DNA of 64,000 nucleotides from Sphingorhabdus sp. EL138 (GCF_945862485.1 NZ_CAMAYF010000002.1:102659-166658); one strand, 5' to 3'; positions 20,191 to 29,442 are shown, counted from the first letter of the stretch. The notes: generated by a model from the letters alone, not told the origin. Made by a program: numbers and translations.

Positions 20191-21015
20191 TCATTCCCCT
20201 GAGAATATTGGTTTTTCCTTAGAGCCAAACACGCGGATAGCCGCGACATTATCCTTGGTACGTGACGTCCTATTCACAGCTTGTGCTTCCGTTTCAAAAG
20301 CCGAATGCAGATCGATACGTTGGGCAAGCCCGACAATCTGTTTGATCTCCGACAGGGCAATCGTCGCGTCATTGGCGATTTCCATGGCCACTTCGCGCGC
20401 GCGCGCCACAAAATCATCAGCAGGCGCGACTTCACACACCATGCCCCAATCAAGTGCAGTTGCCGCATCAATGCGTTCGGCGCGCATCAAAATCCGCTTG
20501 GTCCGCAATATCCCGACATTGCGGGACAAAAGCCAGCCAAGGCCTGAATCGGTCGCGGAAGCCAGATTTTTGAACGGCGCTTGAAACCATGCTTTGTCAG
20601 ACGCGATCACATAATCGGCGGCAAGGCACATGCCCATACCAATACCAACGGCAAGACCGTTTGGCGCAGCAATTACTGGAATAGATACTGCGTGCAGACG
20701 ACGCAGCAACGGATGAAAAAATGTTTCAACGCCGCCCATAACGGGAAGTTTGTTATTGCCTTCCGCTAACGCCTTGCGATTACCCATCAGGTTCACACCG
20801 GCACAAAAAGCACGCCCCTCCCCTGTGATCATCAAAGCGCGGCATTTGCGGCGGGGCTTTGCAATTTCGTTCAGCACAGTTGCAATGGATTCGCCCATGT
20901 CCTGGCCCATCGCGTTTAAACGCTCTGGATCATTCAATGTCATAATCGCAAGCGGGCCATCAAATTCAAGCCGAACGAAAGGATAGTCGATTGTTTCAAC
21001 TGCTGCGTTTTCCAA
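20191..21015 (-). CDS. enoyl-CoA hydratase/isomerase family
   Basis: LAIMTLNDPERLNAMG...GRAFCAGVNLMGNR...NGLAVGIGMGMCLAADYVIAS. Confidence 0.9.
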   Translation of the reverse strand: MENAAVETIDYPFVRLEFDGPLAIMTLNDPERLNAMGQDMGESIATVLNEIAKPRRKCRALMITGEGRAFCAGVNLMGNRKALAEGNNKLPVMGGVETFFHPLLRRLHAVSIPVIAAPNGLAVGIGMGMCLAADYVIASDKAWFQAPFKNLASATDSGLGWLLSRNVGILRTKRILMRAERIDAATALDWGMVCEVAPADDFVARAREVAMEIANDATIALSEIKQIVGLAQRIDLHSAFETEAQAVNRTSRTKDNVAAIRVFGSKEKPIFSGE

Positions 21016-21051
21016 AACTAATTTCCCTTTTTATTTAATAGTCGGCTAGTG

Positions 21052-21642
21052 TTAGTCCTTGGACAATCTAGCTGCCTCATTTGCTTTTTTCCAGAAATCC
21101 CCGCCCAGAACTGCATCAATTTCAAGCTCAGCGACCTCGGAAACGCGCACGAAAAGCATATATATGCCGATAACGTGGATCAATTCCACAATCTGGCGTG
21201 GGCTATAGAATGCGGCGACAGCGTTGAAGACAAAGTCATCCACGCGTACTGTCTTTACGACCTGACGGGTGAAGGCGAGCAATGCGCGTTCACGCTCGTT
21301 AAACATGGGATCGCCAAAGCGATCATTGGCGATTGCCGCAACTTTTTCGTCGGGAATGCCCATGGATTTGGAAACTTGAAGATGCTGCGCCCATTCATAT
21401 TCGCCACGGTCAAGGTGAAGCACGGCAAGCACGCAAATCTGGCGCTCCAGTGGCGGAATTTCGATGCCTGACATCATCCCCTGCACGGCCATGCCGACGC
21501 CAGGCTGCATTGACACCGCATGGGCAAGCAGGCGGCTCATACTTAGCTTCCCGCCGGGGGCATTGTCATAACGATCGCGTTGCTCAGGGGTGAGATCTTC
21601 AACGGCAACAAGCGGAATGCGGTTCATGGATTTTCCTCTCAA
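21052..21642 (-). CDS. carboxymuconolactone decarboxylase (AhpD-like) family protein
   Basis: GGKLSMSRLLAHAVSMQPGVG...PPLERQICVLAVLHLDRGEYEWAQHLQVSKSMGIPDEKVAAI. Confidence 0.7.
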   Translation of the reverse strand: MRGKSMNRIPLVAVEDLTPEQRDRYDNAPGGKLSMSRLLAHAVSMQPGVGMAVQGMMSGIEIPPLERQICVLAVLHLDRGEYEWAQHLQVSKSMGIPDEKVAAIANDRFGDPMFNERERALLAFTRQVVKTVRVDDFVFNAVAAFYSPRQIVELIHVIGIYMLFVRVSEVAELEIDAVLGGDFWKKANEAARLSKD

Positions 21643-22643
21643 TCAACGGATTTTGCGTCAAGTGCCTGGTCAACAAGGCGCGCAACGTCGGCATAGCTTG
21701 GCGTATCACAGGCTGCGACATATTCACGCCGTAAGCGATTGATTAACTCTGCCGTAGTCGGAATGTCGTCAATCAGTTCAACCCCTTGGCCCGCACTCCA
21801 GATTGTCACCCATGGGACCGCACCCTCGGGCAATTCAGGCCGGATAGCTCCTGGTGGTATTTCGGGCAGATTGTCGGGATCAATTCCCACCCGCACCAAT
21901 GATTTCTTAAGCCAGTTTGCTGCACCTCCTGCCACGCGCGGCGTGAAGATAAGGTCGTTTGATGCGCTCGAAACCAGCATCGCTTTATAATCATCCGGCG
22001 CGTTGGATTCCTGCGTGGCGATGAAACGGGTGCCGAGATAGGCAAGATCCGCACCAAGAATTTCAGCCGCACGGATGGCGGCACCGTTGCCAATGCAGCC
22101 GGCCATGATGATAGTGCCATCAAACATCTCTCGCACCCTGGGGATGAATGCCAGGTGATTGATTTGCCCTGAATGGCCGCCGCCGCCCGAACCGATGCAT
22201 GTCAACCCGTCTGCCTTCGCCTCGATCGCCTTTTCTGCAAAACGGATGTTGGTCACATCATGAAAGACCTTCCCACCCCAATCATGCACTTGGCGAATGA
22301 GATCAGTGGGATCGCCCATCGCGCTTATTATGATTTCGACTCCGTGCTTTGCGCAGACCTCAAGATGCCTGCGCATCTCATCATCTGGTAAGCGCGAGAG
22401 GTTGACCGCGATCGGTCCGATCCGCGCTTCAGGGTTCTCCCCCTTATGAATTTTCAGCGCTTCGCCGATTTGCTCCAGCCATGCCTCGAAAGTTCCGAAA
22501 TCCTTTGCGTTTTGACGCGGCAGCGCTCCGATAAGGCCGCCTTTACATGCCTCACGCACCAGCGCGGGACTTGAAACGCGAAACATCGGCGCACATACAG
22601 CAGGTAAGTTCATGCGGTCTCGAAATGAATGGTCAAGCGCCAT
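21639..22643 (-). CDS. nitronate monooxygenase / 2-nitropropane dioxygenase family FMN protein
   Basis: PMFRVSSPALVREACKGGLIGALP, GLTCIGSGGGGHSGQ, AAEILGADLAYLGTRFIATQES. Confidence 0.88.
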   Translation of the reverse strand: MALDHSFRDRMNLPAVCAPMFRVSSPALVREACKGGLIGALPRQNAKDFGTFEAWLEQIGEALKIHKGENPEARIGPIAVNLSRLPDDEMRRHLEVCAKHGVEIIISAMGDPTDLIRQVHDWGGKVFHDVTNIRFAEKAIEAKADGLTCIGSGGGGHSGQINHLAFIPRVREMFDGTIIMAGCIGNGAAIRAAEILGADLAYLGTRFIATQESNAPDDYKAMLVSSASNDLIFTPRVAGGAANWLKKSLVRVGIDPDNLPEIPPGAIRPELPEGAVPWVTIWSAGQGVELIDDIPTTAELINRLRREYVAACDTPSYADVARLVDQALDAKSVD

Positions 22644-22733
22644 AAAAAGGGCATTCCTCTAAGTTTGATAGCTTTTTGTATTCAGTTTAATCGTATAGAT
22701 ATTTAAGCATCCGTATGGCAAGAGGATATCGAC

Positions 22734-23474
22734 GTGTGTTGGCGCATGCGCCGGATTATGGAGGGCATGGAATTGAGCACTGATTCAAAAATCGCTGAAG
22801 CCTATGAAGCCGTTGTCATGGGACGCCGAAGCATCAGGGGCTACAAGCCGGACGCCGTTCCGATGGCGCTCGTCCGCGAAGTGATCGCTTTGGCCATGCG
22901 CGCGCCGTCGTCACTCAACACGCAGCCCTGGAACTTTACGGTGGTGAGCGGTGCAGCACTGGACGCCATCCGCCAAGGTAACACCGAACGCAATCTTGCC
23001 GGCGTGCCATCGTCGCGGGAATTTACCGCCAGCGAGGGCTATGAAGGCGCCCACCGCGAACGCCAAATTGGTGTAGCCAAGCAATTGTTCGCGGCAATGG
23101 ACATTGCCCGTGATGACAAAGTTAAGCGTAAAGAGTGGGTCTTGCGTGGGTTCCGCCAGTTCGACGCGCCGGTTTCAATCATCGTGACCTATGATAAGAT
23201 ACTGAAAGGTAATGACATCGCACCGTTTGACTGCGGCGCGGTGATTAATGCTCTGGTCAACGCAGCATGGTCACGCGGGCTCGGCTGCGTCATCAACAGC
23301 CAAGGCATCATGCAATCACCTGTAGTGCGTGAACATGCACAGATTCCCGACGACCAGTTGATCATGATGTGCGTCGCCATGGGCTGGCCAGACGATAGTT
23401 TTCCGGCGAATGCGGTCGTGTCAGAACGGAAACCGATTGAGAAAGCCGTTACATTTATCGGCTTCGACGAATAA
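22734..23474 (+). CDS. nitroreductase family protein
   Basis: AVVMGRRSIRGYKPDAVPMALVREVIALAMRAPSSLNTQPWNFTVVSG; true start may be downstream (ATG 22749/22767). Confidence 0.9.
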   Translation: MCWRMRRIMEGMELSTDSKIAEAYEAVVMGRRSIRGYKPDAVPMALVREVIALAMRAPSSLNTQPWNFTVVSGAALDAIRQGNTERNLAGVPSSREFTASEGYEGAHRERQIGVAKQLFAAMDIARDDKVKRKEWVLRGFRQFDAPVSIIVTYDKILKGNDIAPFDCGAVINALVNAAWSRGLGCVINSQGIMQSPVVREHAQIPDDQLIMMCVAMGWPDDSFPANAVVSERKPIEKAVTFIGFDE

Positions 23475-23483
23475 AGACCTGCT

Positions 23484-24314
23484 TCAACCTTTTGGCATGA
23501 ATTCGGAAAAGGCCTGCTTGTAATCAGTGTACCAGCGGGAGAGTGCAGGACGGTTCTCGGTAATATCGCCAGCGCTCCACAGAATGCGTGCGTTATCAAC
23601 CTCGCGGCTTGTTTCGTTGTCGAGGCACCACAAATAAAAATCGCCACGCGAAATACCGGCCATCATGACATCGACGACTTCTTCCGGCATCCAAGCTCCA
23701 TCAGGCTTCGTGCCAAAATGGGCCTTCATCATGCCCGTATAGGTAAATCCGGGAACCAGCAGATGTGCACTCACTCGTCCCTGCGTTTCTTCACGCAAGC
23801 TGTGTGCCAGCCCTTCAGTCAGCGCTTTAACACCTGATTTGCTAACATTATAGGCCGTGTCACCAGGTGGTTGTGTGATACCCTGCTTCGATCCGGTATT
23901 GATGACTAAGCCGGGGGCATCCCCTGCAACCATAGCAGGGACAAACGCTTGCACACCATATGCAACACCCATCAGATTGGTGCCAATCACTCGGTCCCAA
24001 CCGTCAGGATTGGAGTATGCGTTTCCGCCCCGCCCTGTTCCAGCATTGTTCATCAGTACAGATACAGGCCCCACATTCTGCGACACGTGCGCCGCCAATG
24101 CATTGACCGCATCACGGTCCGACACATCGGTGGCTATGGCAACCGCGTTTCCGCCTATCGCATCCCGCGCTGCCGAGAGCTTGTCAGCATCACGGTCTGC
24201 AAGCACGACAATCATGCCCAGACCGGCGAGCCTCTGTGCAACAGCAAGGCCAATGCCATCGGCGGCTCCGATAATGACGGCTATGTTACCAGCGGCAATG
24301 GCGGGGTGGTTCAT
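23484..24314 (-). CDS. SDR family oxidoreductase (last gene of minus-strand NPN operon)
   Basis: VIIGAADGIGLAVAQRLAG, VLMNNAGTGRGG, YNVSKSGVKALTEGLAHSL. Confidence 0.88.
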   Translation of the reverse strand: MNHPAIAAGNIAVIIGAADGIGLAVAQRLAGLGMIVVLADRDADKLSAARDAIGGNAVAIATDVSDRDAVNALAAHVSQNVGPVSVLMNNAGTGRGGNAYSNPDGWDRVIGTNLMGVAYGVQAFVPAMVAGDAPGLVINTGSKQGITQPPGDTAYNVSKSGVKALTEGLAHSLREETQGRVSAHLLVPGFTYTGMMKAHFGTKPDGAWMPEEVVDVMMAGISRGDFYLWCLDNETSREVDNARILWSAGDITENRPALSRWYTDYKQAFSEFMPKG

Positions 24315-24328
24315 GGCTAGATCCTTTG

Positions 24329-25141
24329 TCAGGCAGGGTGTTTGGAAACAACCCGAAGGCGCAGGTCGAGTAAGGGCGCATCCAATATGGCGCGGCCGAC
24401 GTCGACTGCATCGGCCCCTGCCTCTGCCGCTGGCACCAGATCCTGCAAACGGACACCGCCACCAAATGCCAGCCGCACGTCCCGCCGCAATCCAAGCCGC
24501 GTGAGTTCGGCGTGCACGTCGGCTAAATCGGCTAGGTCGGCGGTATCAACCATGATGATCCCTGCGCCCGTACGCACCGACGAAACGGCTTCGGCGACTG
24601 ATTTAACCTGCACGGCCACCGGACCATGACCGACGGCAACGCCCGCCTTAATCGCGGCATCCACACCACCCAGCATGATAACAGCGTTTTTACCGACATA
24701 GACAAAATCGCCAGCAACAAGCCGCGGCAAGATACCAGAAACAGCAAGCCCGGCGCGCAGCAATTGCTTCAAAGCCAAAGGCAATTTCTTCCATCCGCCG
24801 CAAGCAATGGAAAGGCCGGCAGGCGCAGATTCGCGAAACGTCTTCGCGCGCGTCGCAATTCCCGAAGCAAAACCGAGAGGCCCAAGCACATAGTCTTCCG
24901 CAACGCCCAAATGCGCTGCCTCACCAATCAGTTCGATAAGTGGCTGTCCTGCGGATACGGCATCTCCTTCCGCCACCAGCAATCTCCACGATCCGTTCGG
25001 TCCTAACGAGTCCGACGGGTCGACAAAACCAGTGCCTGCAATGATGCCATCCTCGCAGGCTTCGACAATGGCACGATAAAGGCCCGTTGCGCCGCCAAGC
25101 AGGCTTCCGGCGATGTCTGCTGCCGCAGGTGCTGGGTTCAC
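24329..25141 (-). CDS. NadC-like quinolinate/nicotinate phosphoribosyltransferase family protein (ModD/NadC fold)
   Basis: EGDAVSAGQPLIELIGEAAHLGVAEDYVLGPLGFASGIATRAKTF, KNAVIMLGGVDAAIKAG, VAVQVKSVAEA, GAGIIMVDTADL, LAFGGGVRLQDLVPAAEAGADAVDVGRAI align with the NadC domain order. Confidence 0.72.
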   Translation of the reverse strand: MNPAPAAADIAGSLLGGATGLYRAIVEACEDGIIAGTGFVDPSDSLGPNGSWRLLVAEGDAVSAGQPLIELIGEAAHLGVAEDYVLGPLGFASGIATRAKTFRESAPAGLSIACGGWKKLPLALKQLLRAGLAVSGILPRLVAGDFVYVGKNAVIMLGGVDAAIKAGVAVGHGPVAVQVKSVAEAVSSVRTGAGIIMVDTADLADLADVHAELTRLGLRRDVRLAFGGGVRLQDLVPAAEAGADAVDVGRAILDAPLLDLRLRVVSKHPA

Positions 25142-25869
25142 ATTGTCACCAAAAAGAAATTCGCGCCGTTGGGGAGGTTTTCGAACACCTTGCCGCCATA
25201 AGCACGCGCAGAGGTGACCACTTTACATTGCGGCCACTTGCCAAAACGCGCACCAGCCGCTTTCAAAAAAGCCAATGCGGTCGGTGTGACCGTTTCACCG
25301 CTAGCGTCCGCTCCGTATACTGGAACGCCGTTGAGCATCTCCTGAACCGCGGGTGGCAGGCTGGCCAATAGTCCATGTTCGCAACGGATTATGCCATCAC
25401 ACATCGGCAGAGGGCTGCAATGGAACTCGGCCGGGTCAATCTTTGTGAACAGCGCTGCAGCAACGCAGGTGTCTAAAATAGAATCGAGAGCGCCAACCTC
25501 ATGAAAATGCACTTCGTCCACCGAACATCCATGCACGGTGGCTTCTGCTTCGGCCAATATCGCAAACGCTTTTGTTGCCAGCGATTTTGCCGCATCGGTC
25601 AACCCGCTGCGTTCTATGATGTCATAAATCGTTTTTGGCGTGCGGTGGTGGTGTTCATGCGGAAGGGTAATGCGCGCCTGAAATCCGGTAATCCAATTCA
25701 CATGATGCGGTTCAACGGTCACGCAATCATGCAGCGCTTCCACCCCGATACTATCGACCAGAGCCGACAGTTCGGCATTGCTTACCCCTGCCAGTCGGGC
25801 AAGGCCCGTCAGCAGCATATCGCCGCTAATCCCCGAAGGTGTGCGCAAAACGATCGATTGGCGCTTCAT
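25138..25869 (-). CDS. larC: LarC-like nickel-pincer cofactor nickel-insertion protein, short form
   Basis: MKRQSIVLRTPSGISGDMLLTGLARLAG...HEHHHRTPKTIYDIIERSGL...DEVHFHEVGALDSILD...PTALAFLKAAGARFGKWP; start ATG 25869 overlaps larB stop (ATGA). Confidence 0.88.
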   Translation of the reverse strand: MKRQSIVLRTPSGISGDMLLTGLARLAGVSNAELSALVDSIGVEALHDCVTVEPHHVNWITGFQARITLPHEHHHRTPKTIYDIIERSGLTDAAKSLATKAFAILAEAEATVHGCSVDEVHFHEVGALDSILDTCVAAALFTKIDPAEFHCSPLPMCDGIIRCEHGLLASLPPAVQEMLNGVPVYGADASGETVTPTALAFLKAAGARFGKWPQCKVVTSARAYGGKVFENLPNGANFFLVTM

Positions 25870-26534
25870 GTCGTGTTCCTTGAAATCATATTGAGTATCC
25901 GGATCGCGCCGCACGCCGCACCAAAGCCATTGTCGATGTTGGTCACCAAAACGCCCTGCCCGCAGCTTGATAACATGGAATGCAATGCGCTCGTTCCGCC
26001 TGCTGCCACACCATATCCAGTCGAAGACGGAACCGCGATGACGGGCTGTCCAGTTAATCCGCCCATCACAGAGGCAAGAGCAGCATCCCATCCCGCCACA
26101 ACAATCACAAGATCAAATGTTTTGATATGGTCTATCCGCGCCAACAAGCGGTGGATGCCCGCGACACCAACATCGGCAATACGTTCCGCATGGATACCCG
26201 AAAATTGCAATGTGCGCATCGCCTCACCCGCTACGCGTAGGTCCGATGTTCCTGCTGTTACCACTGCGACTGAAAATGGCCGCGGTGGAAGAGTGCCATG
26301 CAAGTAGGCTGTGTGCGATTGTATATCATAATCCAACGACGCCCCGCTATTGATCGTGAGATCTGAATATTGATCAGGCAACAGCCTTGTAAACAGAGCG
26401 GGCGCACTAATGTTCTTCGAAAGCTCCTGATAGATTGCGTCTAACGCAATCGGGTCTTTACCCTCGCAGAAAATAGCTTCCGGCATTCCCAATCTTGTTA
26501 GGCGGTCTTCATCATGCACAAATCCGCTGTTCAT
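25866..26534 (-). CDS. larB: LarB, pyridinium-3,5-biscarboxylic acid mononucleotide synthase
   Basis: VAVVTAGTSDLRVAGEA...GGLTGQPVIAVPSSTGYGVAAGGTSALHSMLSSCGQGVLVTNIDNGFGAACGAIRI. Confidence 0.93.
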   Translation of the reverse strand: MNSGFVHDEDRLTRLGMPEAIFCEGKDPIALDAIYQELSKNISAPALFTRLLPDQYSDLTINSGASLDYDIQSHTAYLHGTLPPRPFSVAVVTAGTSDLRVAGEAMRTLQFSGIHAERIADVGVAGIHRLLARIDHIKTFDLVIVVAGWDAALASVMGGLTGQPVIAVPSSTGYGVAAGGTSALHSMLSSCGQGVLVTNIDNGFGAACGAIRILNMISRNTT

Positions 26535-27361
26535 TTTGCCTCCACAAAGGCCCGGCCGGGCTTATAAGACTGCGCATCCAGATGCGCCATTTGAATGCTT
26601 GGTTCGAAAGTTGCCGCAAGTTCGCCCAATTCGCGAAGCAGCCGCGCCGTAATGAAATTACGGTCATCATCCGTCACTTCAACGATAAGCTGATCATCTT
26701 TCACGCGGCACCTTACGACAATGATACCGGTGACTTCTTTCACCCGCTTTTCGCAAGCATGCACGGCACGCAGGCGTTCTGCGGTCACCCTTGTTCCTGT
26801 ATACAAGCGACTGGCAAGGCACGGCGACGAAGGAAGCTCGGCAAAGGGCACTCCAAGTAAACGCGCTAGCGTCCGAATGTCCGCCTTGGCATATTCAGCT
26901 TCGATCCAAGGATGACGCACGCCGCGTTCCGCCGCGGCATCAAGACCAGGCCTGTATTCGCCAAGATCATCCAGATTGGCGCCGCTGAGGACTGTTCCAT
27001 TGTTATGCGCCGACGCAATTTGCATGAGGCTATCATACAGATTGGATTTACAAAAATAACAGCGGTTTACCGGGTTCGAGAGATAGTTTTCATCCTGAAA
27101 TTCGCCAGACAGAACAATCGATAGCTGCCACCCCTCCTGCTCCGCAAGCGTCCGCACCCGTTCAGTCGCCTCTGGCGGAACGGCTGGGCTGATTGCGTGC
27201 GCAACTGTTACCTTTTTAGGGGCATGACGATGTGCGACCAGAGCGAGCAGCGTGGAATCTATCCCGCCGCTACACGCGATAACGGCATGATCGATGCCGT
27301 CCAAAACGATTTGAATTTCCTGAATATGGTCAGAGACAGGCATGTACAACTGGTCCAGCAT
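26531..27361 (-). CDS. larE: LarE, ATP-dependent sulfur-transfer protein for NPN biosynthesis
   Basis: PP-loop ACSGGIDSTLLALVAH, CYFCKSNLYDSL, SGANLDDLGEYRPGL, LPSSPCLASRLYTGTRVTAERL. Confidence 0.93.
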   Translation of the reverse strand: MLDQLYMPVSDHIQEIQIVLDGIDHAVIACSGGIDSTLLALVAHRHAPKKVTVAHAISPAVPPEATERVRTLAEQEGWQLSIVLSGEFQDENYLSNPVNRCYFCKSNLYDSLMQIASAHNNGTVLSGANLDDLGEYRPGLDAAAERGVRHPWIEAEYAKADIRTLARLLGVPFAELPSSPCLASRLYTGTRVTAERLRAVHACEKRVKEVTGIIVVRCRVKDDQLIVEVTDDDRNFITARLLRELGELAATFEPSIQMAHLDAQSYKPGRAFVEAK

Positions 27362-27926
27362 AAAGTTTATGGCGCGTGATATAATCTAGGACACTGGCAT
27401 GCATCATGCCCTCCGATGGTCGTCCACCGGAAGACAAAATTGCCCTGACCGAACTCGAGGATGTTGCTACAGAGGCGAACTCCAACCAAATCAACCGCTC
27501 GTCAGGTGTCGCGGCATATATTTTATTTCTCGGCAGGATCGCGAAACGTAACATGCTATGCAGATCGGCTATCCCTTTCCAATGCTGCAGGCGGTCGACA
27601 CAGTCATCCCCCAATAAAAAGAAAAGCTCCGTTCCTTTAGGAAAGGTCGCTTGTAAACTCCTTACGGTGTCGACTGTAAAACTTGGCCCGATCCGGTCAA
27701 TTTCAATCGTGCTGACGCGCATAGCTTTTTCGCTTTGAATAGCAAAGTTCAGCATAGCAACGCGGTGTTTGCCATCGGCAAGGCCGGTATTCCCCTTAAG
27801 CGGCGGGTGACCGGACGGGATGAAAACTACTTCGTCAAGCAACACGGCTTCTTGGGCATTACGCGCTGCCGCAACATGACCTTCATGGACGGGGTTGAAA
27901 CAACCTCCATATAGGCCAACACGCAT
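27330..27926 (-). CDS. NadD-like nicotinate-nucleotide adenylyltransferase
   Basis: MRVGLYGGCFNPVHEGHVAAARNAQEA...FIPSGHPPLKG...ELFFLLGDDCVDRLQHWKGI nucleotidyltransferase motif; start ATG 27926. Confidence 0.87.
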   Translation of the reverse strand: MRVGLYGGCFNPVHEGHVAAARNAQEAVLLDEVVFIPSGHPPLKGNTGLADGKHRVAMLNFAIQSEKAMRVSTIEIDRIGPSFTVDTVRSLQATFPKGTELFFLLGDDCVDRLQHWKGIADLHSMLRFAILPRNKIYAATPDERLIWLEFASVATSSSSVRAILSSGGRPSEGMMHASVLDYITRHKLYAGPVVHACL

Positions 27927-27928
27927 AT

Positions 27929-28540
27929 TTATGCGCCCACCAGCCAATAACCACCCATGCCGATAGCAAGGGTTGCAACGCAAGCGCGGATCGGTTTGAC
28001 AAAAGTCTGTCCGCGCTGAGCAATCAGCGCCTGTAACCGGTCAAAAGCGTGACCAAACCCAATCATCCCGACAAGCACACCGAACGAAAAAACAAGAACA
28101 TAGAAAACCCCATGAACTGGCGACAGCAATCCGATGGGAAGTAAGGCAAAAACCGCCGCACTTCCCGCGGTGCCATGGACCATCCCAATCAAAAATGGTG
28201 CGCGTGTTCCGGGCAATAATGTTTTGGGGCTATTGTTCCGCCATAACGCGAGAGCAAGGCTACCACCGGCGGCAATCAGGATAACTCCGACAATACGCTC
28301 CGCGCCTGTTGGCAAGGTTTCGGGCAGAGGTGTTTTAAACAACAGCAAGGCAAGCGCGGCAATTACCAAGATGCCCCCATGGCCAATTCCCCAAGAAAAC
28401 GCATATCGCTTCGTTGCACCCCGCGCGTCAGGGCGCGCGCCAAGCGACGACATGGTCATCACATGATCAGGATCAAAAGCATGCAAAATGCCCATGCCAA
28501 GGCCAGCCACAAGGACCGTGAGAAATTCGAATGATATCAT
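27929..28540 (-). CDS. nickel/cobalt transporter-like membrane protein (NiCoT/UreH-like)
   Basis: GMGILHAFDPDHVMTMSSLGA carries HX4DH; several hydrophobic helices (LGMVHGTAGSAAV etc.). Confidence 0.75.
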   Translation of the reverse strand: MISFEFLTVLVAGLGMGILHAFDPDHVMTMSSLGARPDARGATKRYAFSWGIGHGGILVIAALALLLFKTPLPETLPTGAERIVGVILIAAGGSLALALWRNNSPKTLLPGTRAPFLIGMVHGTAGSAAVFALLPIGLLSPVHGVFYVLVFSFGVLVGMIGFGHAFDRLQALIAQRGQTFVKPIRACVATLAIGMGGYWLVGA

Positions 28541-29439
28541 ATATGTGCGAGCTCCATTTTATGGGCCTTCCAAAGTGCCCGAATGGGTGTTGCAATTGTT
28601 TCTGCCAATGTGGCAGGTGCCTGCCCTTCGGCCACTGCCTTTACAAGTACTGGTAGGGCGGCCAAGACTTCCCGCGTTGGTCCCGGCAGGGCGACAAGCA
28701 ATATATTGCCAATGCGCCCACATGCTACACGGACATGGGGTTTAACATGGCGGCCATGGCCCACCTTATATTCTGCTAAAACGGCTGTCGAAAGCTCCGG
28801 AGCAAGGCGCTGCATCGCCTCGATCGTTTTGTCTTTATCTTCTGCCCCGACGCCACCAGTCGTGATGATCATGCCATAACCTTCTTCAAGCAAATGGCCA
28901 ATACGCGCCGCGATCAGCGCTTCATCATCTTCGATCACGCCGGCATGATCGACCCGATAGCCTTGATCACCCATTATAGATTTCACAGCGGCGTAGTTTG
29001 TATCCTCAATTTCCCCGCGCGCCACTTCGCCACCGGTGGACAGCACCACAACGGACCGAGCCACATAAGCTTGCAATCCCGCCTCAAGATTTGCCGCATT
29101 AGCCAATATATCTGCGGCCTGCTCGGCGGGCGCACCTATCACTCCTAGCACGCCGAAGCTATGCACTGATGCTTGGTTACCCAGTGTGACACCTGAAAAA
29201 GCTGCGAGTGCAGCAAGCAGCGCGGCTTCTTTGCCCGCAATTGCGTCGAGGATGACGGTCTGAGACACCACGTCAAACACGACCCTTTGGTCACGGACGT
29301 CGGTCACAAATATGTCTTCCGGTCCTAAACCTAATATATCGCCGGCACATAGAGCGAGGCGGGTGAGATCCACATCATCAAGAATGATGTCTTCTACCCA
29401 AAGCTCGGTCTTGGAGAGAAGGTCAAGGTCAGTTGCCAC
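28537..29439 (-). CDS. MoaB/Mog/CinA-type (MoCF domain) protein with extra ~130-aa N-terminal domain, copy 1
   Basis: VVVLSTGGEVARGEIEDTNYAAVKSIMGDQGYRVDHAGVIEDDEALI..IITTGGVGAEDKDKTIEAM...LVALPGPTREV. Confidence 0.78.
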   Translation of the reverse strand: MATDLDLLSKTELWVEDIILDDVDLTRLALCAGDILGLGPEDIFVTDVRDQRVVFDVVSQTVILDAIAGKEAALLAALAAFSGVTLGNQASVHSFGVLGVIGAPAEQAADILANAANLEAGLQAYVARSVVVLSTGGEVARGEIEDTNYAAVKSIMGDQGYRVDHAGVIEDDEALIAARIGHLLEEGYGMIITTGGVGAEDKDKTIEAMQRLAPELSTAVLAEYKVGHGRHVKPHVRVACGRIGNILLVALPGPTREVLAALPVLVKAVAEGQAPATLAETIATPIRALWKAHKMELAHI

Positions 29440-29442
29440 GGG

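Noticed and set aside
25870-26091. N-terminal extension of the LarC ORF (MGCCSCLCDGRINWTARH...)
   Set aside because: It lies entirely inside the larB coding region; the LarC family start is MKRQSIVLRTPSGISGD at ATG 25869 with an ATGA overlap.
28537-29439. Molybdenum cofactor biosynthesis role for the MoCF proteins
   Set aside because: No other Moco gene or molybdoenzyme was seen in the window, and the genes are embedded in the lar/NPN operon; a Moco role is not excluded but not supported.
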